Part shown: piece after piece, positions 1 through 12,849 of the stretch
Layout: every line of letters begins with the position of its first letter
How positions within the stretch are numbered: position 1 is the first letter of the stretch
NCBI GenBank assembly: GCA_907163375.1
Contig: CAJQUW010012651.1
Location: 107,510-171,509 of the forward strand
Origin: Prostheceraeus crozeri
Taxonomy: Eukaryota > Platyhelminthes > Polycladida > Euryleptidae
Length of the DNA: 64,000 nt
Reading direction: 5' to 3'
Notes under the pieces: generated by a model
Told to the model about the DNA's origin: nothing
What the model saw: only the letters and a program-made list of their open reading frames with translations
Databases searched by the model: none
Translations under genes and position numbers: made by a program

Positions 1-2884
1 CTAAATGTGTGTGCCAAAATTATAACAGTAATTACGCACTAAGTTATGTACGTCGAAAGAAAAATTAATTTCATTTCCTTTTATCAAAATGTTATCTGAA
101 TCTTTCTTTACAAGTTCGCTTAATATTACTAGAAATTGAAGAGTTACCTCTTTACCAACATGTTGAATTGATAGCGTACTGAACTTTTCCCTCTTAGTTT
201 GAGTTAATCTCAGGAAATACACAGTGTACGCACAGTTTTACACACTCTCAAACTACTGAAACTCATTAAAAAGTTTTCTTAGCAGTCATGACTGTATGGG
301 CGGGTAATGAACGCTGATTTCCGCCTATAGAAACAGTTGACAAAAGGATGCTATTACCGAGAGAAACAGAACAGTTATTTACGCAACTAGTGTATGATTG
401 CTTCTTCATATCATTCCACGTAAATGCCCGAACCCGTAGGGTGAGGTAGGAACCCGTAGATGGAACTCTTATTAGTTCGAATGCTGTGATGAAGCAATCT
501 CATGCACGAGTTGCTTAGAGAATTCTATTTTGCGACGTGCTATGATGATCAGGGACAGATTGTGACTGAAATATCTCAAGAGTTTTTGAAAAGAAATTTA
601 GCTTAATCAATCATATAAATAGTCTCAGATCTGATCTTCACTAAAACAGGACAAGAAGAGTCATAATTGGCGTAGAGCTTGTAAAGATTATTCTCCTTCC
701 TATGCATTGGAGTAAATATTGTCTCCTGTGCGGGCAATAAGCTGCTTTGCAGATCAAATAAAGTGATAGGATATCTACATTACACGCACGGAGACAAATA
801 AAGTGCAATTATAATTTTGTATTACAGCTCTAACCAAAATACCCAACCGCGGATTCTTCAGATATTTCCTTTTGACAGTTAGTTCATAAAAGTTCTGTTG
901 TTTTTATTAACAATTATTTGTTAGTGGACAACATTTTTCGATGCTCAGCTTGAGCATTTCAACAAGAACGCTAAAAATTGAAAGTCTGTCATATCAAGGT
1001 GTATGCATACGTTGTGATAATTTATTAAACGAATATTCAATAGATTATTTTATACTTAGTATAAATTTAACCGCATCAATACTTGAATTGCCTAGTAGTA
1101 GATGGGCGATTGGTCATAATGGCAAAAAATACTTTCAAACTAAAGCCAATCATTTGAACGTCAGTTAAAATCTTCGTAAAGAATGTTCTTAAAATTCGGC
1201 ATTTTAATTTGTCAAGTATACGTAGCTTCGCCAGTCGGTTCGTTGACGGTTTCGCGAAAATACCTCTGGATTACTTGTATATTCTTGGACTCCTAGGGTT
1301 CCGCGAATTTTCACGTATCTACTATTTAATATCATTAAGTAGTATGCTAATTTTTCCTAATAAGTATGCAGATAAAAAACAGATGATGTACTGTGAGCTT
1401 GACTATGAGAAGACCATGGAGAAAACACCCACTGTTCCAGTTCATCAAGCTTTGTATTACCTGGAAGTGGAAAATATTCGCTCCATCTGAGAAAACTGAA
1501 ATACATTTCAATACAGTCTATCTCCGAAAGGTCCCTATCCAAGATCTAAATGTACAAATCGATGGACTGCACAGCAGGCACGGGTCATTCGCCTGGAGTA
1601 GGGATGTAAATGGCTAAAATCTCATACCGGGTAACCGATCAGATCATTTGTCTGTATAAACCCTGCATAGAATGGTATGGCTTGACACCATTTAGGATTC
1701 GCTGTTATTCCTTGAGCAAAAGTCACAAGGTTGGTAATGGTGCAAGTTTTTTTGGTCATTTTTTCTATTATGGCATCATGAAGTTGCGACAATCCCTCGA
1801 ATAAAAAGTTTTTTTCAAAACCTGCAAGACACCCAAATTTTTACTACCTTGCTCATGCAAGTATGTGGCAAACTGCAACTATTCATTATGTTTGCGCTCG
1901 TCCACGATTTCCATTGGAGGTATCAGAATTGTAATTTTCATTTCCAAATAAATGCTGATTCATTCATTTATTCATAAAATTGTGAATCACTGCCACATGA
2001 AAAGGAGTCGTGAAACGTAGCATGTAGCACGCTCTAAAACAAATAAGAATAATTATCTAGACGACCTTCTAAATATAGTAATACCAGGATTAACATGCTC
2101 AAATCATGTACTTTTTTTGAAGATGTTTTGTTAGCTGCCTTAACGTCGAGAGAGTTTAATTTTCACGTAGAAATCGAATTCGAAACTTGCCGAAACACGG
2201 GCTTTGGCATTGATTACTGACCGGTATACTAGATCATTGGGAAGAATGATTTAATGGGTTGAATTAAATGTAATCAAATTGAGTCGGGTGAAATCTGTTT
2301 CAATGCCACAATAAAACGTCGTAAATTTGGGAGATTAAATTGGTTGAGGCTAACCTCCGGTAGATCATAAAGAAAAATAATAATACTATAGGCCTAACTA
2401 AAAACTGAAAAAAAATATAACTTATTACTGCGTTTTAAACAAAATTATAAATCTAACAACTTACTTAGAGAGAGACTTTCTCTTTTTTATTTATCAGAGA
2501 AAACGCTGGCAAATGTCATTTTTGCCGAAACATACAGTATGTTAATGCTTCCCATTGGATCAACATTTAGTTCATTGACCCGGTCTGACAAGGAGAGAAG
2601 CCGAGTAGAACGCAGCAGCTTTAGGGTACAGTGCACATCAATCTGTGAAAGTCTGATGTTCGGCCTCTTTTCCCTGTAGAAACTCGTGCTTGAGGCCGAC
2701 TACCGTTCTCAGTTCGCGTTACCCATGTCAATTTGATAGTACCATGTGCGGTAGAACTCCCGCCTTCTAGATATATGATCGACATTCGACAGAATGGCTG
2801 CAGGAGTTAGGATTAAGATGTCATGTCAAGCAATATGATCAAATACCAATATTATATCTCATTCTTTGGTTTATTTGCGACTTA
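1..2884. other. No recognisable gene
   Basis: AT-rich sequence with only short open frames (under about 95 codons) that lack recognisable motifs and overlap one another on both strands. The N-terminal exon or exons of the ASTE1 gene should lie upstream of 5001, but no stretch resembling the family's N-terminus was recognised here, so they are probably further upstream, or very small. Confidence 0.5.
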
Positions 2885-3145
2885 GTGGTAGTGCATTTGG
2901 CTCAGTGCATTGGGAGCCTCTGTCGAACCAGCAGCTGTTTTCCACCACAGCTTGTCTCCTATCTTTACAAATCCACTATCCGTCCTTTGATGGAGTATTG
3001 TTGCCATCTGTGGGCCGATGACGTGTGTCAGGAATTCATGAGTGAAGTATTTGCCGACGGCTGGCAACCCCTCAGACGGAATGAAGTGTGGTGCAATCGA
3101 CTGATGAATAAGTCAATATTTCAGGAATTGGGGTATAAATCTTGA
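2885..3145 (+). pseudogene. LINE reverse transcriptase C-terminal fragment
   Basis: The first ~46 codons read like the segment just after the thumb of many non-LTR (CR1/jockey-type) reverse transcriptases: a stretch ending LYKSTIRPLMEYC followed by CHLWA. In the family this lies C-terminal to the catalytic FADD box. The similarity stops after about 50 codons and the rest of the 86-codon frame is not recognisable. There is no catalytic domain nearby, so this is a short dead fragment and not a gene. The clade cannot be set from so little sequence. Confidence 0.6.
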
Positions 3146-4418
3146 ATGAACCCGGGCCGGTCTAGACCAGAAGTTTTGGCTCGATTACATTCCAGATGAC
3201 CCCTGGCTATCAAGCAAAGAACCATCGACATGTTATGGTATAAGTCCATAGTCCTTCAATTAGTCCTTCCTTACTGCCTATCGATTAATTTAAATGGACT
3301 CCTTTGTCTTCAATTCATAAGCTGGGCTCAATTTGAAGCATTTTCAACAAAAATAAATTAATCATGAAGTTTATATATTCCATTCCCTTGAATTGTTAGG
3401 AGTTATAGACGAAAGGGAGGTCAGATGTTGTCATGATTACAAAATCAAAACAAAAGTGTTGGAGCAGGATAATAAGTGAGAGGCTAAATAGCAAAATGTG
3501 TCCTTTATTGTACAATCATACATGAGAATATGAATAATTATTTCAGATGCGTAAAATAGACAGACATTAGTGAAGTAAGTCTCAGACAAAGTTAATTCAT
3601 GTAAAATAACGACATATAACAACTTCCTTTGACTCAAAGAAATTTCCTTTCCGATGTAGACGATAGTAACAAGATTGACGGTAAATTGTGCGCTGGTCAA
3701 TGTGATTTGCCAATGACCATCAGACCAGACAATCAATGCATTTTTGATCAAGTGCAGTGATATCTATCCACAATGCTGCTGATTGACAGGGTGGTTAGAA
3801 AGTCGATCATTATTTTTTAAACCTTCAAATTTAGAAAAGACCATGTATGCTGGGGATAAAATCTCGATCGAAATATTCCATAAATCGTGCCTTTATTTCC
3901 ACAAGCCACATGTTCGTGAAAGCTATGCAACCAAATAACGTTAAAAACATTCATCCATATTTCCAAAGTATTTTAAAACCATGCTTCAACAACATGTGCC
4001 ATGCATGCCTACAGTGAAGCGTCGTGTGTATTATTTTTACCCATTTTGTACAATACAAATTTGCCGCTTTGTAAAGATAGATATTTATTTGACATTACAA
4101 ACATTTACTAATGTAATGGATGGACATTCTAATTTGTTGTCATTGTCAGTATTTTGTGTCAGTTGGAAGCAGAGAAATTTCGCTCAGTCTTCACATTCCT
4201 GGTTTTTGCGATTATTAGTAGAATCTTCTTTGGTCATTTTTCATAAGATGTCCTGCACATTTGTATTTCTGTTAAGTTCTGAAAAGTTACATATTTCATC
4301 AATGATAATCAAACGGGATTGACAGTCGACTATTTCTAAAATACGTAAGTGCATCTAAGTTCGGGATTATGCACTTCATTTATCAATCTCATTTATTGTT
4401 TCAATAGCATTAAATATT
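3146..4418. other. No recognisable gene
   Basis: Open frames of up to ~113 codons exist on both strands (for example 3437-3751 minus and 3981-4322 plus), but they have low-complexity AT-driven composition and no known domain. They are treated as chance. Confidence 0.45.
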
Positions 4419-4669
4419 GAGTCGTCTCCTCAGCTGAAAAATGGGAAAAGATTTGAATAGCTGCCATTTCATCCAATATCAGGAATCATCAGGCCTTTTC
4501 ATATCTCTCAACATCGACATAACCAACTTTATCCGGGCATGGCAGCAACATTAAATAGGGAGCTGTGTCGATGTTGACAGATGTAGACTAGGCTTGCTGA
4601 TGATTCCTGATATTAAATCAGATGGCAGCTAAGTAGGTCTGTTCCCATTTTCAACTGAGGATGCGACTC
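4419..4669. mobile_element. Foldback MITE, ~250 bp
   Basis: The ends are inverted: GAGTCGTCTCCTCAGCTGAA on the left mirrors a right end ending in TCAACTGAGGATGCGACTC. Inner parts also pair (a block with ATATCAGGAATCATCAG against CTGATGATTCCTGATAT, and CAACATCGACA against TGTCGATGTTGA). The arms are ~100 bp with a short AT spacer and the similarity runs slightly past the stated ends. There is no coding capacity. It is a non-autonomous foldback/MITE of unassigned superfamily, placed ~330 bp upstream of the ASTE1 exon. Confidence 0.75.
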
Positions 4670-5000
4670 TATTTAATTATTCTATTTACATTTATTTTAT
4701 ATTTGCAAAAAAGCAGCATTGATTAATGCAGGCACACTAAGTTAAGCGATTTCCCAGTAGTGTGTTTAAGGTGATATTTAGTGAATGCCTGTCGAAATTT
4801 CAGCAACTTGCAGATTGCAAATCTCAGTTTTTTTACGTTTTTCAAAAAACATATTCTTAAATTTACGATTGCATTCTTCTCATTTACTAATAACTCGCTT
4901 TGAGCGTTTGAAAGCTTTACAATTGATGAATACAGATCATGAACATGTTCTACTCATTGTCATTGAAACACTTTGTTAGAAGAACCATTTTGGTTTTCAG

Positions 5001-5962
5001 GTGTTGTTGTCGGTGCTGGACGAACTGGGTGTAGAGCATTTGACTTGTGCGGACGAAGCGGATCTGAATATTGCGGCAATGGCCACTGATTTGTCTTGTC
5101 CTGTTCTCAGTAACGACAGTGACTTCTTCGTCTTCGACCTAGCTGGTGGAGTGATCAACCTGGATTCCTTGTCAATGTCCCCTTCTAATTATGACTGTGA
5201 ATGCTGTGATGACTCCGCTATGGCATTCGACTGCTCGCTCTTCCTGGTTTCTCGCCTCTCCCGCTGGGGCATGGAAATTCCTTTCCTACCTCTCCTGGCC
5301 GTTCTATTAGGCAATGACTTCGTACCGCGTGCCGACTTGGACATCATATTTTCCAGGATGAAGCTCCCCAAACCGTCACGACGTGCTGGAAAGCGTCATA
5401 GTCGCACTGATTCGCTGCTGCAATGGTTGAAGAGATTTGACACTCCAAGCAGCGCATTACATCTGCTGTTAGCGCACATTGATGAGCAGAGACGTGAAGG
5501 TATTCGAAGTAGATTTGAAAAGTGTTTGTCTCAGTATCAACCGGAATCAGCCTGGATTCGATCTCGACAGCCGCTGCCATGCCTACAGGGCTCGGCTGAT
5601 GCCTGGGAGGCATTTATGAGGCACCGTGTCACTCCTGGACTGGTCAATGCGGCTGCATGCAACTTTGTGTTTCTTCTGCCCGGTCCAGAACGTCTTACAA
5701 TGCCTTCAGCTCACTCAGCTACCAGCTCAGTGCGGACCGAATTCTATACGTTTCTGCAACTGTCCGATGACATACACGAATATGGACGTCGTGATGGCAA
5801 TATCTGCAAGACAAAGCTGTCTTATAAAGATCTTGAAGTGCCAAGAAAGTACGAAGACCTTATCGATGCGATAGAAACAATGTTGGAACGTTTTGAACTA
5901 AGAGGGCAAATTGGAGAGATTCTGCAGCCAATCGTTACCGTGATGGTCTTCTGGGCTACCAG
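5001..5962 (+). CDS. ASTE1 (asteroid homolog 1), internal coding exon
   Basis: A 962-nt exon beginning right after a TTTTCAG acceptor and ending at AG|GTAATA. It encodes ~320 residues of an asteroid-family protein, an XPG/FEN1-like nuclease-fold protein; human ASTE1 is ~680 residues. Near the start is the XPG-I region (ADEADLNIA at ~17-25, then SNDSDFF at ~37-43) with conserved acidic residues; LLAVLLGND (~98-106) matches the usual LxGND box; the rest resembles the family's helical middle. Family ends are MGxxGL..., so this exon begins at about residue 125 and the first part is missing from view. It ends in phase 2 and fits the exon at 36279. Composition is more GC-rich than its surroundings, as expected of a constrained exon. 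No premature stop is seen, so the gene may be functional. Confidence in the family is high; the molecular role of asteroid proteins is poorly defined. Confidence 0.85.
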
Positions 5963-7585
5963 GTAATAACCCTGTTTGATGCTTAGTATTCACTCATGAC
6001 TTTTTCTCAGCGTTTTTAATACTTGTTGATTTTTTATTTCTACATTGAACATTATCTCATGAATGTGAGTATAAATAGAGATGAAGTATCAGTGTTGTGA
6101 CCGGCAAGAAGCTGTTTACAGCGATGCTGTCGCCAGTCCAGCCTGCTGGTTGCAGTACGGTCGCTCGCATAATTTGATGAATTGGAATTGGTGCGACATC
6201 ATATTTTGAACAATAATAAGTACATAAAACGTTGTTTCACTGAGAGCAATTCAGAAGGCACGAGTTATAAAAATCCGTATTACACGCGCGACAAGTGGTT
6301 GGTTTGGCACGTGTACAATAGCACACCCGAAAACGTTGCAAAAGGAGTTACTATAGAATTACATAAGCTGAGATTACAAAGATAAATTCATTTGCGTGTG
6401 GGAACGGAACTCTAAAGGAGTGGAAGCGAAAGCTGCTGAAGTGAAATGGTCGCTCATGAACGCAGGTCGAGGCTTTGTCAGTACCGTGTTGAGGTACTTT
6501 TCTTATGCGAGATTGAAAAGTCAGCTGGCATGCGCGCATGTTTGCGTTGTGTGAGAAATGCATTTGTTACCATTTCAGTCAGTTTTGATGGCAGTCGCAA
6601 GTCTTGACCTGTTCAAATAACAATCAATTGATCCTGGCATCGAATGGGAATGTTCAATGAATGAGTCATAAGTCCACTGTCTTAATAAACTCTTGCATTG
6701 ATCGGTGCTGCTGTTGTGCATTGTTGACGGGAATTTAGAAATTTTCATCTATTGTCGTCGAGTGTTCAAATTCTTTAATGGATATAAAAAAGTCTGATGA
6801 AGCAGAAAAGGTGTCTTTATCCAGTTTTCCATGTTACAATAATCTACGGAAGAGATGGCTGATGACTTTGCGGTGTGCTGATCTCAAAAGTGTTGATGAG
6901 ACATGATAAAAGACAGCCATAAGCACTTTTTAGCATATTACTTTGAAAGCAAGAATTGGAAGAAATTAAAACCTGGTGCATCCTCGAGTTCATCCAAACG
7001 TCCCGCGGTTGAGCACGGCTGTGATCACCTCTCGACTAACTGCAGTATCTTCAGACGATAGACTTGATAAAGAAAATGAGCTGATACGTAAATCAAACGA
7101 GGAACTTGAGTGGTGCTTTAAAAACATTTGACGAAATGCTACTAGAAATTTCAGATGGCAATTTTACTATGTACGCCTACCAAGTGGCTATCAGATGGTC
7201 GAAAGTGAGAACAATTTCATTTTCCTATTCATCACTGATAGCGTCAGTAGCTATGTCAAACGACTTTAAATTCTGTCTTTTATCGACAGGAATCCATTAC
7301 CGAAAAGACAATTCAATAATTTATAACAGGTAGCAAGCCAAGTTAGCAGTTCAATAGAAACATTAAACATTTCATCATTCCTGTAGTAAATGTGTGAATC
7401 AATCGCATAAGGAAGCGGCTGTCTGCAGTGATAACATCATCGAATTATCGACTAACATGCTTGAATCAGTGCTGCGCTGCAACGATCTTTCCGGTCTGTT
7501 TGTGAGTCTTCTGTTTCCTTTTTTGTCAGCTACGCCTCATGCTTCTTAGTCCTCATCAGTTGAAGTACAACTGTGATACAATAGT
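5963..7585. other. Intronic, no recognisable feature
   Basis: Only short open frames without motifs on either strand. No repeat ends with target duplications were noticed. Confidence 0.4.
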
Positions 7586-7593
7586 AATATTTT

Positions 7594-8471
7594 CAGGCTT
7601 TCCGTTGGGATGAATTTTCAGTCCAATCCCAACCCAATCCCAATGAGAACTTCCATTGGTATCCCAACAGGAATCCCAATAGCCTGCTTTAGAGCTAAAA
7701 CGTACGCAAGTTGACCACAGGCTGCATCGGGGCTTACCGCTTAGGCCTACCATATGTGTTACTTTCTGAATTAACGGAAGCCACGGATGTAGGCCTAGGA
7801 CTATACTGACCTTAATAGTAATAGGGGCTTTAATTGATTCTACACAATTATGTATAATAGGCATGCTGTATGTCCAAATTTTGCACCGAGACTGCCTTCT
7901 CCTAAGAGCTTATAGGGGTCTACATGTATAACTGACATGTATGTACGAAGCTACACACACACACTTAGTATTAATTGAGCTTATATCGGATAATGCGGTG
8001 TTATAAACAACTCGCCACACGGGCTCTTTTTGAAGCCATTGTTCCTGCGCAGTGTGACACTGTTACAGCGTCATACTATTACCCGTTTCAATCAGTGCCT
8101 CATACGCACGCGCAAAGGACGAGTCGAGACACAAGAAGGCCTCCGAATTAAGCCACTTTTTTTAGCAACAATGAAAGTCAATGCCATAGAGTTGGGTTAA
8201 ACCTGACTGTCATTTTGTGTGAATCGCACTAAGAGCTCTCATTGCTCGAATTCGAGAGAGAGAGAGCAAGGTCAGACTGAAGACACAGCAAGGTGAGCTG
8301 CTCAGTATAACCCGAAAACATCTTTGACGCACTGAAAATCTTAACGATTACATATATATTTTGTTGGGAGAGTGCTTATTGGAATTTATTTGGATTGGTG
8401 TTGATTTTTGGTAGCCCAATCCCAAACCAATTCCAATAGTTATTGGGATCCCAGTCCCAACGGCAAGCCTG
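7594..8471. mobile_element. Non-autonomous hAT-like element with perfect 8-bp TSD
   Basis: The left end CAGGCTTTCCGTTGGGA is mirrored at the right end (inverted CAGGCTTGCCGTTGGGA), a 17-bp terminal inverted repeat with one mismatch. Direct copies of AATATTTT (7586-7593 and 8472-8479) flank it. An 8-bp duplication with CA...TG ends is the hallmark of hAT insertion. Subterminal regions carry repeated CCCAATCCCAA motifs on both sides, typical of hAT transposase binding clusters. The 878 bp encode nothing recognisable; a minus-strand open frame over its left end is a shadow. Confidence 0.85.
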
Positions 8472-8479
8472 AATATTTT

Positions 8480-11233
8480 ACAATTTTGAATGTATAGTTA
8501 TTATGGTGGAGTGGTTATTGTATGCTGCCATCAATAAGAGGACTGCAACAGCTTTCTTCTTGATTAAGTGTGCAGCCATCAGATGTTGATGTACACGGTA
8601 TCTTACCTTCGATCACGCTTGTCAAGCTTTAATGATAAAGACAAAATTGACATCATGATATTTGACGAGATATGCACTTCAAAAGAAAATTAGAGTGGTG
8701 ACTTTGTCGGCCTTTCCAACGAAGTAGTGTCGCGAAAATTTTGCTGCTAGAAAATGTATTGACTTAGGTAAGTTTTTTAATTAACGATGCAAGTGTTGAC
8801 CTTGATTCATCTGATTCTGACAGTGGAACAACTGAAATTGCCCTACTTGAGCTTGCTTTCAGGGGTTACCTTATTCTCCCTTCTGCTATAAATTTTAGCA
8901 TCTGTGTAATAGTGTGTAATTTCTTATATCAAATTTTGTCGGATCAACAGCTGATATCCAACCTTGCGCAAAAGAATAAGCATCAAGAATTGTTCATGAA
9001 ACCCATTACGTCCTATCCGATTTTGTCCGTTATTTGCTAATTCATGATGCGCTAGAGTAAATCATCAATGCTTTCAGACTTTGGCAAGAAAAATGTTTTG
9101 TTTACACATAACAATTTGAAGCGACTGAATCCTTCTGCAAATGAGAAGAGTTTAACAACTGAAGTAAAACATTGAAGTGATAAAATGATGGAACAAATTG
9201 TGTGTTGATGATATGATTGCGCTATAATAGCAACGATTTGATTTGATGGCTCCTTGCAAATCCAATATGAAAAATATATACTAGGTACTCATATTCACAG
9301 GCCTGTGAGAACTAGTACTGGCACCTTTCACTTCCGCTACTCTAGAATTCCATGGGTTAGTCTAAGTCTAGAGTGGACATAACCCTATCCACGCCATAAT
9401 ATGCAATGGCAGCAAGCGATAGATACTCGTTTCTCTTTGGCTATAAGTGATTGGCCAAGCACGGGCAATGTGGAATTAGCTCATATCAGCGAGCACACGA
9501 ACCTCATTGTCGACCTCAGATTGGGGGCAGGCCTGTCAAATGAAAAGTACGCATCTAAGACTCAATTTTTCTCCGTGATAAATTCATCAAATGGAAATAC
9601 TGTTCACGCCGTTCGTCTCTTCATGATGTAAATTTACGAACTGTGTACGTTTAATGTGGCATCAATCCTCCTGTTTAGCAGAATTTAGGCTTGAATTTGT
9701 ACTGCGTTCAATGGAAAATTGATCTTCTTGCCCCGCGAGACTAGTTCTGGCCGTGGCCATCAGTGTTGAGGAAAGTCATCTTCAGACCCACACACACAGC
9801 AATTTATTTCTGTGCTGCGAACACACAAACCTCAACGGTCAGACTCGATTTTCCTCCGATGTAATTTTGTCAAATGGAAATGTTTGGATGGATTTTAAGG
9901 GAATAATAAATTGGAAATACCGTATTTCATCTAATAAACGACTCGTTGTTTGCAATCTCCTGCTTTTATGTGCGGCGTTTATTAAAATGCACGATTTTCC
10001 ACATGACATCTTTCCAAATTGAATAACAATAGTAATCGTAGGTGAACAATTCCATGCGTATTAACGTTGCATCGCACGCATTTGCTACATTTCAATAACA
10101 TATTTGTAGTAGATGTTATCAGGTTGGTATCGATGTACCGGTTAAAATGGCTAGCAGATTCCCTGAAATTAATGCTTGCATGCTGTATTTGCTTTGCCAT
10201 TCTTTATTTGTGACGCAATGCTTAATTAGGGTCAAACGTAATAACGTTACACGAATTGACATGAAAGTCGAGCAGTGGTTACTTATATGAAAAAGTCTGC
10301 GAATTGAAAGATTTGATCAATGCCATTATTCCATGAAATCAAAGTTGAAAATCATATCATCATCACAGAAGTTGTTGGAATCGAATTCGTGCATTTTTCT
10401 AGTAGCTATCTTAACAAAGGAAACGTAATAACGTTACATTCTATGCAGCATTTATGAAGCGAGTGAAAATCGATTTCACAGTTGTTCCATCATAAGTAAG
10501 CTTATGAATCGATAATAAGTAAGAGATTTGGGTAAATAATCTCATAATAAAATTCACGTAAAAAATAATGTGAATTTCAAAAAATGGAATTTTTAAGAAA
10601 TTTTAAAAAAATTTCTTCAAACGTTTAATTCGACATCAGATTCGGACTTTTTGGGAAATTTTGATGTGAAAAAGTGTGTTTGCAATCAGTCTCCGACAAA
10701 TTAATTTTTTGACCTAAATGTTGGCAGTCGCGTGTAATTGCCCAGGTATATAACCTTTTCGTAAAATTATCAATGAGAGCTGAAAACTCATGGAGGAGGT
10801 TTCTTGCTGCACTACCGATTTATTCTTTGTCGTCGACAAGGCTTGGTGGAGCTATCTACCGTGATAGTTCCACATAGGACTTATTTCTTGGAATTACCGA
10901 TACCTGCATTTGCGGTTGTCCTCCCGGTCACTTGAAGGCAGGGCTCACACTCACACAAAACGTGGGCGTGATGAGTTATGACATTACTCGGTGCTCTATA
11001 GTAGGGTGCAAGAGCCCCTCTCCTGCCTGACAGCCAGTATTAGGTAGCAACTTGCAGTCTAGCCTATTTTTTAGAAAAGGTTGAGTGTGATGCTTTTATT
11101 ATGTAACTTATTCTATCATAATATTGACTGCACCACCAGGCAAAAATACATCAAAGTAATGCATTCCAGTGTCTTTTGATAACTAAGTCTTTTTCAGCCC
11201 AGTATATGTTAAATGTAGGATTCTAATTACAGT
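8480..11233. other. Intronic, no gene; weak internal duplication
   Basis: No domain-bearing frame. Two segments (about 9480-9610 and 9810-9900) share short blocks such as CACACRAACCTCA and TCAAATGGAAAT, suggesting an old, diverged local duplication. Three scattered copies of a motif like CGTAATAACGTTAC occur between 10050 and 10440. Confidence 0.4.
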
Positions 11234-11402
11234 AGCTACATCAGACCTGCCAACTGTCCCGGATTTACCGGGACAGTCCGGGATGTCCCGGAAAAGTTAA
11301 AATCCTGTCCCGGATTTTGAATTTATCAACCTAAGATGAATTCTAGATCGTTTAAGAACGCATATTTCAAAAATTTGCGCTGCCTAAGATAATGAAACAT
11401 GC

Positions 11403-11684
11403 ATGATGAAGTTTGTGGATTTCTTAGTGGCATTGTCTTTTGGCACTCATCCATATCATGACCTGGCTTGTGTCATGCTGGGAATTCTTTCCATTTTCCA
11501 TAGTAATGCTGATTCAAAACAAATTTTCAGTATGGTCAGAAAAGTTCGGACTGAATCCCGAGCTTCAATGTCCGTACCTACCCTCGAAGCGCTTCTGATA
11601 AATAAGATGGGATTCGGTGTACAATTAACTGATTCTGTTCTGACGAAGTGCAAAAAGGCAACAATGGACTTTTTGAGGAAGTGA
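11403..11684 (+). pseudogene. hAT transposase C-terminal dimerisation remnant
   Basis: 93 codons. Residues ~33-66 (HSNADSKQIFSMVRKVRTES followed by ...LEALL) match the hAT C-terminal dimerisation motif, usually written as SNADCERxFS...RTExRxxLxxxTLxxLL. This domain normally ends a 600-700-residue RNase-H-fold transposase; the DNA-binding BED finger and the catalytic domain are absent. The cysteine-glutamate pair common in the motif is serine-lysine here. It lies inside the element defined by the hAT ends at 11242 and 12894. It is a fossil of a DNA transposon and not an active gene. Confidence 0.75.
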
Positions 11685-11967
11685 TCACCGGAGACTTTTA
11701 GACTCTTAGACTCTCTTAGCCTCTTAGACTTTTTGTCCTCAGATTAAATGTAATATTTTGTTAAATATGTAAATGCTTTGATTTGTCCAGATAGATGTAT
11801 CTCAATAGTTTTGTTATCTTTTATTAAAGTAATTTACCACTTATGTTCACCACTTCCATTCTGATTAGAATAAACAAATCGCATTTTGTTTAATTGTTTG
11901 CGTTGTTGCGTGTACAGTAATAAAATCTTTTCAGCTTATTTTGTTGCTTTCGTTGTGAAATTTGCAG

Positions 11968-12258
11968 GACATGATCAAACCAAGTACTTTGAGGAATTTC
12001 TCACAGAATTCGAGACATAGCGACACTGGCAGATATGTCATTAAAGTCTCATGTCAGAAAGGCTTTATATTTGAACAGGTTTTGAATTCATTGCACGACA
12101 TCCTAGATAAAAGCGTCCGTAGCCTTGATCTTAGAGTTTGGTTTCTCGAACCTATGGGTAGGAATCTGAATTTAACCAACGACAGAGATTTAACTGTTAG
12201 GATTTCAAGAGTTGCTCTATATCGAAATGTTTATTCATTCGATCATTTGCCATCATAA
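11968..12258 (+). CDS. Unrecognised exon-like open frame inside the hAT element
   Basis: A 97-codon frame opens right after a TTTGCAG acceptor-like site preceded by a T-rich stretch, with an in-frame Met at 11971 and a stop at 12258. The predicted segment is mixed polar and hydrophobic with no repeats, signal peptide or known motif. It is downstream of the hAT dimerisation remnant in the same orientation and is bounded by the transposon's ends, so it could be a captured host exon, an extra transposon exon or a chance frame. No donor site links it to an upstream exon that I could identify. Confidence 0.2.
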   Translation, partial: DMIKPSTLRNFSQNSRHSDTGRYVIKVSCQKGFIFEQVLNSLHDILDKSVRSLDLRVWFLEPMGRNLNLTNDRDLTVRISRVALYRNVYSFDHLPS

Positions 12259-12442
12259 TCGACAAAATTCGCCAAGTCTTGTAGACCTTTAGTTTAACAT
12301 TTTTTATGGTCCACAGTTGCCTTGCTGTTATGAAATATACGTATTTATCATTTATAAGTGATATTTTTCTACATTTGATTACAAATCATAAATGGAGTTG
12401 AAAAGCTGATGAAATGGGATTGCTACTCGACCATTTTGGTAA

Positions 12443-12849
12443 TACCGTAAATACCCGCATATAGGACGCACTTTTTTTCTTCTGAAGTTGACCTGAAAGC
12501 CCAGGTGCGTCTTATCCATGGACACATTTATTATAAAATAATGCATTTATCAAAAATCAAAAATTTCCTATAAACATTTCATACTTGCAATATTTGTCAA
12601 TATTTATCAATATATCAATATTTTTGACTGACAGGATGAGTGAGTCATGAATCACCACACACTGCGATCGTAGCAATTGAATGGAGATGACGTAACTTAA
12701 TGACACCGTTTCTATAAAAAATAATGGAAATTAAGGATTAAAATTAGGATGCGTCCTATACGCAGGCGCACAGTCTTTCCATCGCTTTTGGGGTCAAATA
12801 CCACTGCGTCCTATACATGGTATCGTCCTATACGCGGGTAGTTACGGTA
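12443..12849. mobile_element. pogo/mariner-like MITE nested in the hAT element
   Basis: Ends TACCGTAAATACCCGCATAT (left) and the inverted TACCGTAACTACCCGCGTAT (right) form a ~26-bp inverted repeat with two mismatches, continuing into TAGGACG. The outermost TA pairs are consistent with a TA target duplication as in Tc1/mariner/pogo elements. Internal repeats of GCGTCCTATAC-type blocks occur near both ends. There is no coding capacity. Because it sits inside the hAT element, it inserted later. Confidence 0.75.

Noticed and set aside
3437-4322. Two frames of 104 and 113 codons
   Set aside because: AT-driven composition, no motif, no splice or promoter context.
7556-7864. 102-codon minus-strand frame
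   Set aside because: Spans the left end and target duplication of the hAT-like element; shadow frame.
9401-10022. Two frames of 76 and 89 codons with weak mutual DNA similarity
   Set aside because: Similarity is patchy and not in frame; old non-coding duplication is enough.
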